A stretch of DNA of 64,000 nt from Heloderma charlesbogerti (GCA_026122225.1 JANEZZ010001952.1:248001-312000), one strand, 5' to 3'; numbered from the stretch's first letter, positions 1 to 10,125 are shown. Notes: generated by a model not told the origin, from the sequence alone. Made by a program: numbers and translations.

Positions 1-129
1 CCAGGCTGGCTGGGGCTGCATAGGAGGTGATATCCAAAACATCTGGGGGGGGGATCAGCTTGAAGAAGGCTGATCTACATCCTGTTTTTGAATTCCAAGA
101 AGGCCAAGGACTGAAACCTGAGGGCTTCT

Positions 130-275
130 CAATCTATGCCAGGGTAAGTAGCCTGTAGTCCACCAGCCATCCTTGGACTCCAGCTCCCATCAACCCCAGC
201 AAGCATGGCCAAATGGTCAGGGATAATGGGAGTTGCAGCCCAAAAATATCCGGAGGTCCACATATGTCCTACAGT
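130..275. repeat. Degenerate foldback MITE of the CTCCAGATGT family
   Basis: The segment carries an ACTCCAGCTCCCATCA half and, about 60 bp on, the inverted ATGGGAGTTGCAGCCC half. The same pair recurs in better copies at 28983, 36366, 36712 and 54645. It is a short hairpin repeat without coding capacity. A related half (AAAACATCTGGGG) precedes it near 30-50. Confidence 0.6.
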
Positions 276-299
276 GTACCACTTGGGACAGTACAGATC

Positions 300-1946
300 T
301 AGGGATGTATGAAAGTCACTTACCTTGAACAAAATTTGATTCGCGGTGGGGCAAAATCCGCCGCCGTTTGCGTCTAGGGATGGCGGAGAATTTCTCCCCG
401 AAACTTCGGGGGGCCGAGCGCCAATGCGTTCGGCCCCCCGAACAAGTTTCAGAGAGAAATCCTCCACACACCCCCATCCCCCGCACCCCCCCCCGGGACG
501 GGACTTACCTTTTGCGAATGTCCCTCCCGGTGGCTGGTCCGGCCGGCGGTTTGGCGGGTGTTCGAGCGAGGCGGGAGCGGCAGCCGGTCTTTCGACCGGC
601 TGCCGCCGCCGCCATTGTAATGAAAGAAAAAAAAAAAAAACTTCCCCTGATAGGATACGTGACGATTCACGTAGCCTATCACGGCTAGAGCTGCAAAGTC
701 AGCCGTGATAGGCTACGTGAATCGTCACGTAGCCTATCACGGGTGACTTAAAAAAAAAAAAAAAAAGAGTGTACGGATAATGGCGGCCCCCATAGGGAGC
801 CGCCATTCCCGTTCCTTATTTGGTGGCTGTAGTCTACGTAAATGTTTACGTAGACTACGGCGAAAATAAGGGCAACGCTATTTGCGTTGCCCTTATTTTC
901 GCCGTAGTCTACGTAAACATTTACGTAGACTACAGCCACTAAATAAGGAACGCGAATGGCGGCTCCCTATGGGGGCCGCCATTCGCGTACGCGCTTTTTT
1001 TTTTTTTTAAAGTCACCCGTGATAGGCTACATGACAATTCACGTAGCCTATCACGGCTGACTTTGCATATCTAGCCGTGATAGGCTACGTGAATCGTCAC
1101 GTAGCCTATCAGGGGAATTTTTTTTTTTTACTTCCGCGTTCGAGGCCGGGCGAGGCGAGGTGCCTCCTCCCCGGCCTGAATTTCGGCCGGGCGAGGCGGG
1201 AAGCCTCCCCCCCAGCCTGAATTTCAGCCGGGCGAGGCGGGAAGCCTCCCCCCCCGGCCTGAACTTCGCGGGGGGAGCAGCAAAGCGCTCCCCCCCACCA
1301 CGAACGGCCTTCGACGACAGGTAAGTGACTTTCGTCCACCCCTATTTGCGTCCCTGCAGTCAGCCGTGATAAGCTACATAAATGTTTACGTAGCCTAGCA
1401 CGGCTGAGTAAAAAAACAAAACAAAAAACCACATGTACGCAAATGGCGGCGCCCATGGGCGCCGCCATTTGCGTTCCTTATTTTGGCACGTCTAGTCTAT
1501 GTAAACATTTAAATGTTTAAATGTTTATGTACACTAGACGTTCCAAAATAAGGAACACAAATAGCGGCGCCCATGGACGCCTCTATTTGCGTACACGCGT
1601 GTTGTTGTTGTTGTTTTTTTACTCAGCCGTGATAGGCTACGTAAACATTTACGTAGCCTATCACAGTATTTTTTAAAAATCTAGCTGTGATAGGCTACGT
1701 AAATCTTTATGTAGCCTATCACGTTTTGTTGTTGTTGTATTTTTTACTGGAAATGGAGGCAGTGGCAGCCGGTCGAAAGACCGGCCGCCGCCGCCGCACT
1801 ACCACCGCACTGCTGCCGGAGCCGCCACCGCCGCCGCCGCCAGGAGGATTCGCCCAAGGTAAGTCCCGTCCCGGAGGGTGGCGGGGGGTGGCAGACCATT
1901 TAGCCACCAATTTCGGTATTCGTGGCGAAATTCTCTGACATCCCTA
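300..1946. mobile_element. Outer copy of the palindromic hAT-like element, interrupted by another copy
   Basis: The left end is TAGGGATGTATGAAAGTC at 300 and the right end is TTCTCTGACATCCCTA, ending at 1946. ACAGATC lies directly left of the element and recurs at 1950-1956, three bases past the right end, so it may be a decayed 8-bp target duplication. A second complete element (375-1344) sits inside the left arm. Outward splice-donor motifs occur at both ends: ACTTACCT at 318-325 on the minus strand and AAGGTAAGT near 1857. The right arm holds an ATG-initiated GC-rich module near 1753. There is no transposase. Confidence 0.72.
375..1344. mobile_element. Complete palindromic hAT-like element, 970 bp, nested
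   Basis: The element runs from TAGGGATGGCGG to GTCCACCCCTA and is flanked by a perfect 8-bp duplication TTTGCGTC (367-374 and 1345-1352). It therefore inserted into the element at 300-1946. The interior is a chain of palindromes: GTGATAGGCTACGTGA arms near 650-740 and 1018-1110, the GCGAATGGCGGC/GCCGCCAT unit near 780-810 and 955-985, and TAGTCTACGTAAA units around a centre near 880. A-tract and T-tract spacers separate the units. Outward donors sit at about 504 (minus) and 1319 (plus). Confidence 0.92.
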
Positions 1947-1974
1947 TTAACAGATCAGGGTGAGGGACCACCGG

Positions 1975-2475
1975 TAGGGGTGTACGAACCCCACTTACCA
2001 GTCCTCTCTGGGATCCGCTGGCGGTGGAGGCAATCCATCCCTCCCCCCGGAATCCAAAATAAGAAACGCAAATGGCGGCGCCCATGGGCACCGCCATTTG
2101 CGTATGCGTGGTTTTGTTTTGTTTTTTCACTCAGCCGTGATACGCTACGTAAACATTTATGTAGCCTATCACGGTGTTTTTTAAAAATCTAGCCGTGAAA
2201 GGCTACGTAAATCTTTACGTAGCCTATCACATCTGGCTTTTAATTTTTTTTTTAACCTGGAAATGGCAGCGGTGGCAGCTGGTCGGAAGACCGGCGCTGC
2301 CGAACTGCCGCCGGAGCCGCCGCCTCTGCCGGAGCCGCCACCAGGGACATTCGCACAAGGTAAGTTCCGTCCCGGGGGGAGGGGGGGCAGACCGTTTCTC
2401 CACCAATTTCGGGGGGCCGAATGCGCTGGCATTCGGCCTCCCTGAGATTCGTGGAGAAATTCTCTGACATCCTTA
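1975..2475. mobile_element. Deleted palindromic hAT-like copy
   Basis: This copy starts TAGGGGTGTACGAAC and ends TCTCTGACATCCTTA. At about 500 bp it is half the usual length. Only the left terminus, one palindromic AAATGGCGGCGCC unit, two GTGATAGGCTACGTAAA palindromes and the right ATG-plus-donor arm remain, so the central half is deleted. No target duplication was found at its edges. The right arm keeps ATGGCAGCGG at about 2263 and the donor CAAGGTAAGT at about 2356. Confidence 0.7.
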
Positions 2476-2477
2476 GC

Positions 2478-3423
2478 TAGGGATGGCGGAGAATTTCTCC
2501 ACGAATCTTCGGGAGGCCGAGTGCTGACGCATTCGGCCCCCCGAAAGTGTTGGGGAAATTCTCCGCCGGCCCCCCACCCCCCCGGGATGGGACTTACTTT
2601 CGGCGAATGTCCCTCCCCGCGGCAGGTCCCGGTGGCGTTTCAGTGGCGTTTTGTCGAGGGCGGGGGCAGCGGCCGGTCTCCTGACCGGCTGCTGCCACCG
2701 CCGCCATTACAAAAACCCCACACACCTGTGATAGGCTACGTGACGATTTACGTAGCCTGTCACGGCTAGATTTCCAAAGTCAGCCGTGATAGGCTACATA
2801 AATCGTCACGTAGCCTATCAAGGGTGACTTTGGGGGAAAAAAATAAAAGCGCGTACGCAAATGGCGGCGCCCATGGGGAATTTGTGTTCCTTATTTTGGC
2901 ACGTCTAGTCTACGTAAAGATTTACGTAGACTACGGCGAAAGTATGGGAACGCTATTTGCGTTGCCCTTATTTTCGCCGTAGTCTACGTAAATCTTTATG
3001 TAGACTAGACGTGCCAAAATAAGGAACGCAAATGGCGGCGCCCATGGGGCGCCGCCATTTGCGTACGTGCTTTTTTTTCCCCCCAAAGTCACCTGTGATA
3101 GGCTATGTGACGATTTATGTAGCCTATCACGGCTGACTTTGGAAATCTAGCCATTATAAGCTACGCAAATTGTTACGTAGCCTATCGCGGGGGTGTGTGT
3201 GTGTGTTTTTACTTTTTTTTTCGTGGCCGGGGAGACGGGGCGCTTCTCCCCGGCCTGAATTTCTCCGGCGAGGGATGAGCGCCTCCCCCCCCGGCCTGAA
3301 TTTTGGCCGGGCGAGGCGGATCACCTCCCCCCCTCGCCTGAACTTCGGGGGGAGAACCGAAGCGCCTCCCCCCCACCGCGAAGCAAGCTGCGGGACAAGG
3401 TAAGTCCCTTTCGTCCATCCCTA
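2478..3423. mobile_element. Palindromic hAT-like element, 946 bp
   Basis: The termini are TAGGGATGGCGGAGAATT and CTTTCGTCCATCCCTA. The internal order matches the element at 375-1344: left GC-rich arm with ACTTACTTT, GTGATAGGCTACGTGA palindromes, AAATGGCGGCGCC, TAGTCTACGTAAA with a centre near 2945, then the mirror image and a right arm ending CAAGGTAAGT. It abuts the previous copy with only 2 bp between them. No 8-bp duplication is visible, so flanking DNA was probably rearranged after insertion. Confidence 0.8.
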
Positions 3424-3583
3424 ATTTTGGCACGTGTAGTCTACATAAACATTTATGTAGACTACGGCGAAAATAAGGGGAATGCAAATAGGGTTCCCCT
3501 TATTTTCGCCGTAGTCTACATAAATGTTTACGTAGACTACACGTGCCAAAATAAGGAACGCAAATGGCGGCGCCCATGGGTGT
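3424..3583. repeat. Orphan central core of the palindromic element
   Basis: Only the centre of the family is present: ATTTTGGCACGTGTAGTC, the TAGTCTACATAAA palindromes, a GAAAATAAGGGGAATGC inverted pair and half of the AAATGGCGGCGCC unit. It breaks off at CCCATGG into unrelated sequence. It is probably a leftover of a copy split by neighbouring insertions. Confidence 0.65.
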
Positions 3584-3929
3584 TTTCTTTTGTCTGTCAT
3601 GAACCCCTTGCCCAACTTTTTTTGTGTGGGGCTTACTTCCAAGTAAGCATGCTTTGGATTTCAGCTTCAGGCCAGACATTCAGAAATTTTGGATCCTGGC
3701 AGTGGTATCTGTACTGAGTAGACTATGGGGTGTTTCAATTATGGTAACGTCTGAGTATTTAAGGAATGGATAGCATGGGATTGCTTGCAACTGTCTCCCA
3801 TGGTGGAGGAACCCGGACTAAGTGTAGGAGGAACGTCTGAAGGGGTCTTTACCTACAGTTGAGAATCTCATGCTTGAGATGTGATCAGGCAAGCCAGACC
3901 TTGGGAAATGTCATCATTTATCATTTTGA
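3584..3929. other. No gene seen
   Basis: Spacer between the hAT cluster and a LINE remnant. It includes a short GGGCTTACTTCCAAGTAAGC hairpin-like stretch near 3629, similar to a repeat seen again near 27905 and 62918. Nothing else is recognised. Confidence 0.5.
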
Positions 3930-4311
3930 TAGCCCTTTCCAGGAAAATGTCTCCATACCATGTGATCTTTCTCTGCTTCTAGCTCAATTTGGTTTTATTT
4001 GTTTCAGCCATAGGCTATGGCAGCAGTACATAACAAGCACCAGATTAAAACAAACTGATGTTAAAAACCAGATTGCAAACCTGTATGGGGCAGAAACGTG
4101 GGGATTTCATGAGCCCTTTGACCTCAACGTTCTCCAGAATAACTCACTGAGAACCATTTTAGGTTCCCCCAGGGGTGCTTCCTCAGTATTTTTAAGAGCA
4201 GAAACTGGCATTCCTCTGGTGATTGTGCGTGTCTACTTGCATCTTTTCAGTTATTGGTCTACGTTGCTTTATATGTCTGAAGACAGATTCCCAAAACTTT
4301 GCTTAATATAA
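3930..4311 (+). pseudogene. Non-LTR retrotransposon ORF2 C-terminal remnant
   Basis: The open frame ends LYGAETWGFHEPFDLN, then VLQNNSLRTILGSPRG and LRAETGIP. I recognise the LYGxExWG...lQNxxLRxxLGxPxG...LRxExGxP pattern as the region downstream of the reverse transcriptase domain in several LINE clades. The frame is open for about 150 codons but begins inside the domain and has no RT catalytic block, so it is a 5'-truncated dead copy. The exact clade is uncertain. Confidence 0.6.
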
Positions 4312-4722
4312 CAAACACAATTTAGTTTGTCTTTAGCCATTGAACTCCCTGTTGCCGAGAGCCAGAGCAGATGTTCCATTCATATGGCTTGTCTGTGAAG
4401 TACTTTGCTGGAGTTAAGTTGTCTGTTGCCAAGATGGATTTTCAGAAAGCTTTGAGAGGGCCAATCTGATGATCCTTTATACTCAAATACCAAGAGGTAG
4501 GGATGAGTGGATTTCCTCCATTTTATTCCTGTTCACCCTCCACAGGTACAACTGAATAATGCCTGAATAAGGCTTAGGAGAATTTCTAGACTTAATTGTG
4601 AAATTGGAACTTGCATGTTTTACTACAGGAAGATATTCCTTCAGGTCATGTGCACCGTCTTTCCCCTTTTCCCAATACACATGTGCACATTGAGAAAGGC
4701 CGTAAAAAATTCGCCTGGCATT
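4312..4722. other. No gene seen
   Basis: Unique-looking sequence without a recognisable gene. A TAGGGATGAGTGG string at about 4499 could be a relic hAT end, but no partner end was found. Confidence 0.4.
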
Positions 4723-4870
4723 TAGGGATGCCAGAGAATTCTGCCACGGACTGAAATGGGATCAAATTCCCTTCAGTCCATGCCACGGAATCCTCTGCGG
4801 AACAGCACCATGAGGTCCTGCGGAGCCAGCAGTCATGCGGGGTTTTTTTTGTCATCCACAAGAGTCGCAA
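4723..4870. mobile_element. hAT-like fragment with left end only
   Basis: Starts TAGGGATGCCAGAGAATT and contains the hairpin GGACTGAAATGGG...CCCTTCAGTCC at about 4749-4778. The right terminus is not recognisable. The internal sequence differs from the palindromic family, although the first 18 bp are shared with it. Confidence 0.5.
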
Positions 4871-4979
4871 AATTTTCGTAAATAAAAATGCAGTGTAGTA
4901 TATTCTGGTAATAAATACTTAAGTTTTTTTTTAAAAAAATGAATTGTGCTCACCACCTTGTTTGTGGGTGTAATTTTTA

Positions 4980-6078
4980 AATTGAAATCCTCCACCTCCA
5001 TTTACTTTCAGCCAAAACACTTCCTCCTCCTAGGGGTTTCCCAAAAGAAGGCTGGTGCTGGAGCGGCATGGTCATTTTAAAAGGTATTTTCTAGGGATGT
5101 CAGAGAATTCCGCCACGAATCTCAGGGAGGCCGAATGCCAGTGCATTCGGCCCCCCGAAATCGGTGGTGGAACGGTCTGCCCCCCCCCCGCCCAGGACGG
5201 GACTTACCTTGGGTGGATCTTCCTGGCGGCGGTGGCTCCGGTGGCGACTCCGGCGGTGGTTCGGTGGTGGTTCAGCGGCGGCAGCTGCGGCGGCTGGTCT
5301 TCCGACTGGCTGCCGCCGCCGCCATTTCCAGTTAAAAAAACAAAAACAAAAAAATGTGATAGGCTACGTAAAGATTGACGTAGCCTGTCACGGCTACATT
5401 TTTAAAAAACACCATGATAGGCTACGTAAATGTTTACGTAGCCTATCATGGCTGATTTAAAAAACAACAACAACGCGTGTATGCAAATGGTGGCGCCCAT
5501 GGGTGCGTCTAGAGTAGTGTCTACTCTATTTGCGTTCCCCTTATTTTTGCTGTCTTAGTCTTTGTAAATGTTTACGTAGACTAAGACGTGCGAAAATAAG
5601 GAACGCAAATGGCGGCGCTCATGGGCGCCGCCATTTGCGTACGCATGTTTTTTTTTCTTTTAAATCAGCCGTGATAGGCTATGTAAACATTTACGTAGCC
5701 TATCACAGCTGACTGCAGGGACGCAAACGGCGGCGGCTACGGCCGCCGCCGTTTGCGTCCTGGTAGGACAGGAGGATTCACAGCCGGAGGGACGGGGCGC
5801 CTCCCCCCCAGCCAGAATTTCGGGGCGGAGGGACAGAGCGCCTCCCCCCCGGCCAGAATTTTGGGTGGAGGGACGGAGCACCTCCCCCCCACCATGAATC
5901 ACATCTACGAAAAGGTAAGTGACTTTCGTACATCCCTAGTATTTTCTTTCTTTAAAACAGTGTTGCTTTAAACAAATAGTTTATCGCTCAGGCACACCTA
6001 AGACAGCCTTCTTTTGGGAAGACCCTAGGAAGAGGAAGTGTTTTGGCTGGAAGTAAATGGAGAAAGAGGATTTCAATT
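4980..6078. mobile_element. Foldback MITE split by a hAT-like insertion
   Basis: Arms of about 75 bp at 4980-5054 and 6004-6078 are inverted copies. The left arm reads ATTGAAATCC...GCCAAAACACTTCC...CCCAAAAGAAGGCTG and the right arm is its reverse complement with a few differences. Without the 855-bp hAT insertion and duplicated target, the element would be about 245 bp, a typical MITE size. It has no coding capacity. Its superfamily was not determined because its own target duplication could not be fixed. Confidence 0.75.
5092..5938. mobile_element. Complete palindromic hAT-like element, 847 bp
   Basis: The ends TAGGGATGTCAGAGAATT and CTTTCGTACATCCCTA are flanked by a perfect duplication GTATTTTC (5084-5091, 5939-5946). 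The left arm encodes, on the minus strand, an ATG module starting at the GCCGCCATTTCCAG block near 5330 and ending at the donor ACTTACCT near 5203. The right arm ends AAAAGGTAAGT near 5912. Between them lie GTGATAGGCTACGTAAA palindromes, AAATGGCGGCGCTC and TAGTCTTTGTAAA units. Confidence 0.93.
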
Positions 6079-6928
6079 AAAAAAAAATGTAAATATTTAC
6101 GAAAGATAGCGATTCTTACGGACGTTATCCAGACTCACAGAGACGGCTGGGCACCGGAATTATGGTTGTTGGTATGGATTTATCTTTATACTTTTTGGAG
6201 TGGAAAAAAAGAGAGGAGAATTCTGGGGAATGGAGCACTGGCCACAAACTGCAGAAGCCAAGTGTCATGGAAGGGACACAATTCATACATTCCTACTGGC
6301 ATTGTGTATGCGTGACTGCACCAGTATTGGTTTTGTAAGTGTTTTACCAATGCACAGAAGCAGAGCTGGAGTCAAGGGTAGGCATAGTCAGGCACCTGCC
6401 AAGGCCCCAGTCCCCAGAAGGGGCCCACTGACAGGACCCCCCCACTTTCTCCTCTTTTAAACCATTGTGGCCTTGTTCACTTGTTTCACCTGCCTGCCTC
6501 TTGCTTGTTCACCTGCCTCTTGCTCTGGCCAAGACAACAGTGGTGGTGAGGAAGAACCATAGTAAATGCCATAGCCTCCCTGCTCACTGGCTCTCTGCCT
6601 GCCAAGCAAGCAAGTAGTAGCAATGCTGAAAAAGAAGATGAAAAGCAATAGCAGCTGTTGACCATGGTGATAAGAAGGTAGATTCACTCAGGGAGGGAGC
6701 CACTGAGGGCCTTCTAGCCCAAGGGCCTTAAAAAATGTGAAGCCGGCATTGCACAGAAGTGCCCATGAGCACTGGTAAAATGCTGCACAAGAAGCATCTT
6801 GGGGTAATCAACATACATATGATCACACTAAGATTAACATTTTACCAACCCACATGTTCAGTACAGAGGTGGACAAAAGACACAAACGAGACTGAAAACT
6901 GCCCTCAAACTGCAAATGCAGTTTCTGT
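6079..6928. other. No gene seen
   Basis: Mostly unremarkable sequence. A cluster of CCTGCCTCTTGCT-type repeats lies near 6490-6535. The short open frames show no recognised domain. Confidence 0.4.
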
Positions 6929-7260
6929 TAGGGATGGCACAGGTGCTGAATTGGGTCCGGGAGTCCACCAGACACCTTGCCCCACTCTAGCCCCACCCCC
7001 ACACTCGCCGAGCCACCTGCACTCACCCCCTGGATCCATCTGTGAGCATTGCGATCAACATTTTGCAAAAGAATGGGCCGTTTATGCCTGTCATCTTGCA
7101 TCTATTGGCCATTCACAGCACCATTTTGTATAAGACTAGAAGTGCGCATATTTGCGACTGCTATTCCCTGTTGTAAAATAGCACTTGTGACACTTGTGGA
7201 CAAGTCCAGGGTGAGTGCAGGTGGCTCGTGAGTGGGGGGGGGAGCGCATGAGGTGCGTCA
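6929..7260. mobile_element. hAT-like fragment, TAGGGATGGCACAGG type
   Basis: The left end TAGGGATGGCACAGG closely matches the intact element at 31833. Inside are an ATTTTGCAAAAGAATGGG...CCATTTTGTATAAG inverted pair and CTCGCCGAGCCACC-like text. No clean right terminus is seen before the CR1 tail, so it is truncated. Confidence 0.5.
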
Positions 7261-7304
7261 GCAGCTCAGCGGGTGCCCGGAGGACCTGAACTATGGGGCG
7301 TCCA

Positions 7305-7505
7305 TCTATCATAGAATCATAGAATAGTAGGGTTGGAAGGGGTCTACAAGGCCATCGAGTCCAACCCCCTGCTCAATGCAGGGATCCAAGTCAGAGCATC
7401 CCTGACAGATGGCTGTCCAGCCTCGTCTTGAATGCCTCCAGTGTAGGAGAGCCCACCACCTCCCGAGGGTGGGCTCTTCCACACACCATCCTCAGTTTCT
7501 ACACA
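7305..7505 (-). mobile_element. CR1 LINE 3' end
   Basis: Read on the minus strand, the segment ends in the CR1-type repeated tail (plus strand ATCATAGAATCATAGAATAG). It includes the characteristic CGAGTCCAACCCCCTGCTC and TGGCTGTCCAGCC blocks. It is a 5'-truncated 3' untranslated fragment. Confidence 0.85.
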
Positions 7506-8397
7506 AAGTAGTTTTTTTTTTTTAAAAAATGGAACACTGGAGGATTCCTAGTGCATCAATTCCACTCCAGCATGAAGGTAATTTAGAACTCCAAAATCCA
7601 GAAGAAATGTTCGGTTGTTAAGAATGAAGTATCCCTACAGAACAACCTTTTGGTACCTTTTGTTTACATTTCTGCTTGGGCTCAAATTATTTCACATCCC
7701 ACTTTTAGCATGATGACTCTGCCTCACTTTCCCCAGCTGCATTTTTATATAGAAGTGCCTACTGTGTGCCTCCAGGCTGTTGCAAAGGGGCTGCTGCTCC
7801 CGCCCTATGATTCTTCCTGTTAATGAAACCTGCTGGGGAGATACTGATGGAGAGCAAAGATTTCTGATAAGGCAGACAGAAAATGGCCTGTGTGGCATTA
7901 GCAAGGAGGGTAGTCTTCTCTGATGCCATTGGTCAGACTGGGGCTCTTCTCCTTCCCCTTTCACCTAATTTATTCTGGAAATAGAAATGGCGGAGCTATT
8001 TCAGCATGGGTTTGGTGGATGGTCCCAATGAAGTCCATTCACCACTTAGGGGGTGATATCTTTGTCTTCATCAAGGTTCAATGCCAATCAATATCAAGAT
8101 TCTTCACCAGGCTCTTCTGCCTCCCCCAATCTCCCTTCCGCTTGCAGGGCTGTTGGATGCTCAGAAATGAATCACCTCCCCTAGACTGACTGAACATCAC
8201 CTGGACACCTAACAATGATGTCATCAGGTGGATATGTGAGGTCTAGAGCCAGGGTGGGGAACCTTTTGTTTGTTTGTTTGTTTCCTATGAAAGGCTGTTG
8301 ACCCATGGAAAATATTCAGTGGTCACAGGTAATGGTGGGCAGAGCCAGAGCTGACAGTGGATAGAGATTGCAACATTGCAAGATTGCATAGCTTAGC
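7506..8397. other. No gene seen
   Basis: A poly(T)/poly(A) patch lies at about 7510-7530, followed by AT-balanced sequence with no recognised gene. A minus-strand 90-codon open frame at 7692-7964 has no domain I recognise and no support for being expressed. Confidence 0.4.
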
Positions 8398-8525
8398 GCT
8401 AGCACTTTCTCTCTCTGTGTGTGCCACCCTACCCCTCCCTCTCTGCCACCCCATCTCTCTCTCTCTCTCTCTCTCTCTGCCACCCTATCCCTGCCTCTCT
8501 GCCACTTCCATCTTTCTCTCTCTCT
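8398..8525. repeat. CT-rich microsatellite and minisatellite
   Basis: A (CT)n run at about 8454-8478 is embedded in repeats of CTCTGCCACCCC. It is low-complexity DNA. Confidence 0.9.
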
Positions 8526-8938
8526 TAGAGATGGGCAGATGAGCAATGTTTGAAATTGCTAGGATTCTCCGAACATCGTCTCACTGCTTCTCTCATGCCT
8601 GATTTCTGTTCATGTTTGTGATTGCTGCTCGCTCTGCAAGAATGGGAAAACTGGGCAAATCCAGCAGCGATCGAATGGGAGATTTGTGCAATTTTTCCAG
8701 TTTGCACAACTTTCCTCCATAGGCTAAAGTGGGGCTTTCATTCTGCATGGGAAATTTGCACAAATTAGGAATCTTGTGCAAAATTGATCTGTGAAAAGTT
8801 GTACAAATCAAATGTGAGCACATGTCTGGCAATTTGAAAACATTTCTGGCAGACACATGATCATGATCACATTCAGGGATTTGAACAGGGCAGACTCACA
8901 TCTTTTGCAAGCAAAAATGAAATTCTCTTACATCCCCC
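8526..8938. mobile_element. Probable decayed hAT-like element in a CT repeat
   Basis: Starts TAGAGATGGGCAGATG and ends AATTCTCTTACATCCCCC. Both flanks are CT-rich, consistent with insertion into a microsatellite. Because the flanks are low complexity, the duplication cannot be proved. Confidence 0.4.
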
Positions 8939-9207
8939 ACTTCTCTCTCTCTCTCTCTCTCTCCTTTTTTCTTCTTTTGCCCTCCTTCTCCCCCTTTCTT
9001 GTTCCCTCTACTCCATGGCAAGGATTTTCCTCCTTAGGAGCACCCTGTGGCAGCCACATCTCTACCCCCCTCTCTTGTTCTCTATAACACACACAATTTG
9101 GAAGAGGAATTGATTCCCAGAGGGCAGTCCAGAGAGCAAGAGTGGGCCTACCTTGTCTGAGGAACTGGATGATACTGAAGGCTGCATGGAATAGGCCAAG
9201 TACCTAA
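8939..9207. other. Short CT microsatellite and spacer
   Basis: (TC)n at about 8942-8964, followed by pyrimidine-rich and then ordinary sequence. No gene was recognised. Confidence 0.6.
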
Positions 9208-9808
9208 TAGGGGTGCACGAAAGTCACTTACCTGGTCTCGCAGCTTGCTTCGTGGTGGGAGGGAGGCGCTTCGCTGCTCACCCCGAAGTTCAGGCCTAGG
9301 GGGGAGGCTTCCCTCCTTGCCTGGCCGAAATTCAGGCCAGGGGGGAGGCTTCCCGCCTCACCCGGCCGAAATTCAGGCTGGGAAGAAGTGCCCCGTCTCC
9401 CCGGCCGTGAAACAAAAAGTAAAAAAAAAAAGACCCCATGATAGACTACGTGACGATTTACGTAGCCTATCACGGCTAGATTTCCAAAGTCAGTCGTGAT
9501 AGGCTACGTAAATCATCACGTAGCCTATCACGGGTGACTTTGAAAAAAAAAAAAAGCGCGTACGCAAATGGCAGCGCCCATGGGGCACCGCCACTTGCAT
9601 TCCTTATTTTGGCACGTCTAGTCTACGTAAATCTTTACGTAGACTACAGGGACCAAATAAGGAATGCAAATGGCAGCTCCCTATGGGGGCCGCCATTTGC
9701 GTACGCGCTTTTTTTTTTTTCAAAGTCACCCGTGACAGGCTACGTGACGATTAACGTAGCCTATCACGGCTGACTTTGCAAATCTAGCCGTGATAGGCTA
9801 CGTTAATC

Positions 9809-9909
9809 GTTTACTTTATTAGTGCTTTATACACAGTTACAGAAGGCTGATGCTATTTAACTACAAGCACCTCCTAACGCTGGGTGTGTGAGTGTAAGTG
9901 TAACTTACA
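9809..9909. other. Non-family filler inside the element
   Basis: About 100 bp starting TTTACTTTATTAGTGC breaks a GTGATAGGCTACG palindrome. It ends with the short palindromic stretch GTGTAAGTGTAACTTACAC. It is not seen in other copies. It lies between two direct repeats of element sequence, suggesting a repair event rather than a normal transposon. Confidence 0.55.
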
Positions 9910-10107
9910 CTCCCTATGGGGGCCGCCATTAGCCATACGCGCTTTTTTTTTTTTTTAAGTCACCCGTGATAGGCTACGTGACGATTAACGTAGCCTATCA
10001 CAGCTGACTTTGCAAATCTAGCCGTGATAGGCTACGTTAATCGTTACGTAGCCTATCACAAGGGTGTTTTTTTTTTTTTTACTGTCCTTGTAATGGCGGC
10101 GGCGGCA

Positions 10108-10125
10108 GCCGGTCGAAAGACCGGC
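10108..10125 (+). other. Hairpin with GAAA loop in the exon-like arm
   Basis: GCCGGTC-GAAA-GACCGGC is a perfect 7-bp stem with a GNRA-type loop, 12 bp downstream of an ATG. The same hairpin recurs in other arms as GCTGGTC-GGAA-GACCAGC (for example near 59180 plus and 14246 minus). In those copies one stem pair changes on both sides together. In frame it reads A-G-R-K-T-G. Confidence 0.75.

Noticed and set aside
375..1344. Satellite array rather than transposons
   Set aside because: Copies are dispersed, have defined ends and 8-bp duplications, and are not tandem.
300..3583. CRISPR-like array
   Set aside because: The repeats are palindromes in inverted pairs with no unique spacers, in eukaryotic DNA. 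There are no Cas genes and hAT ends bound each copy.
5092..5938. microRNA precursors from the P1 palindromes
   Set aside because: Every unit is a nearly perfect 36-bp palindrome with a 2-base loop, unlike a pre-miRNA. Without small-RNA data I would not call it.
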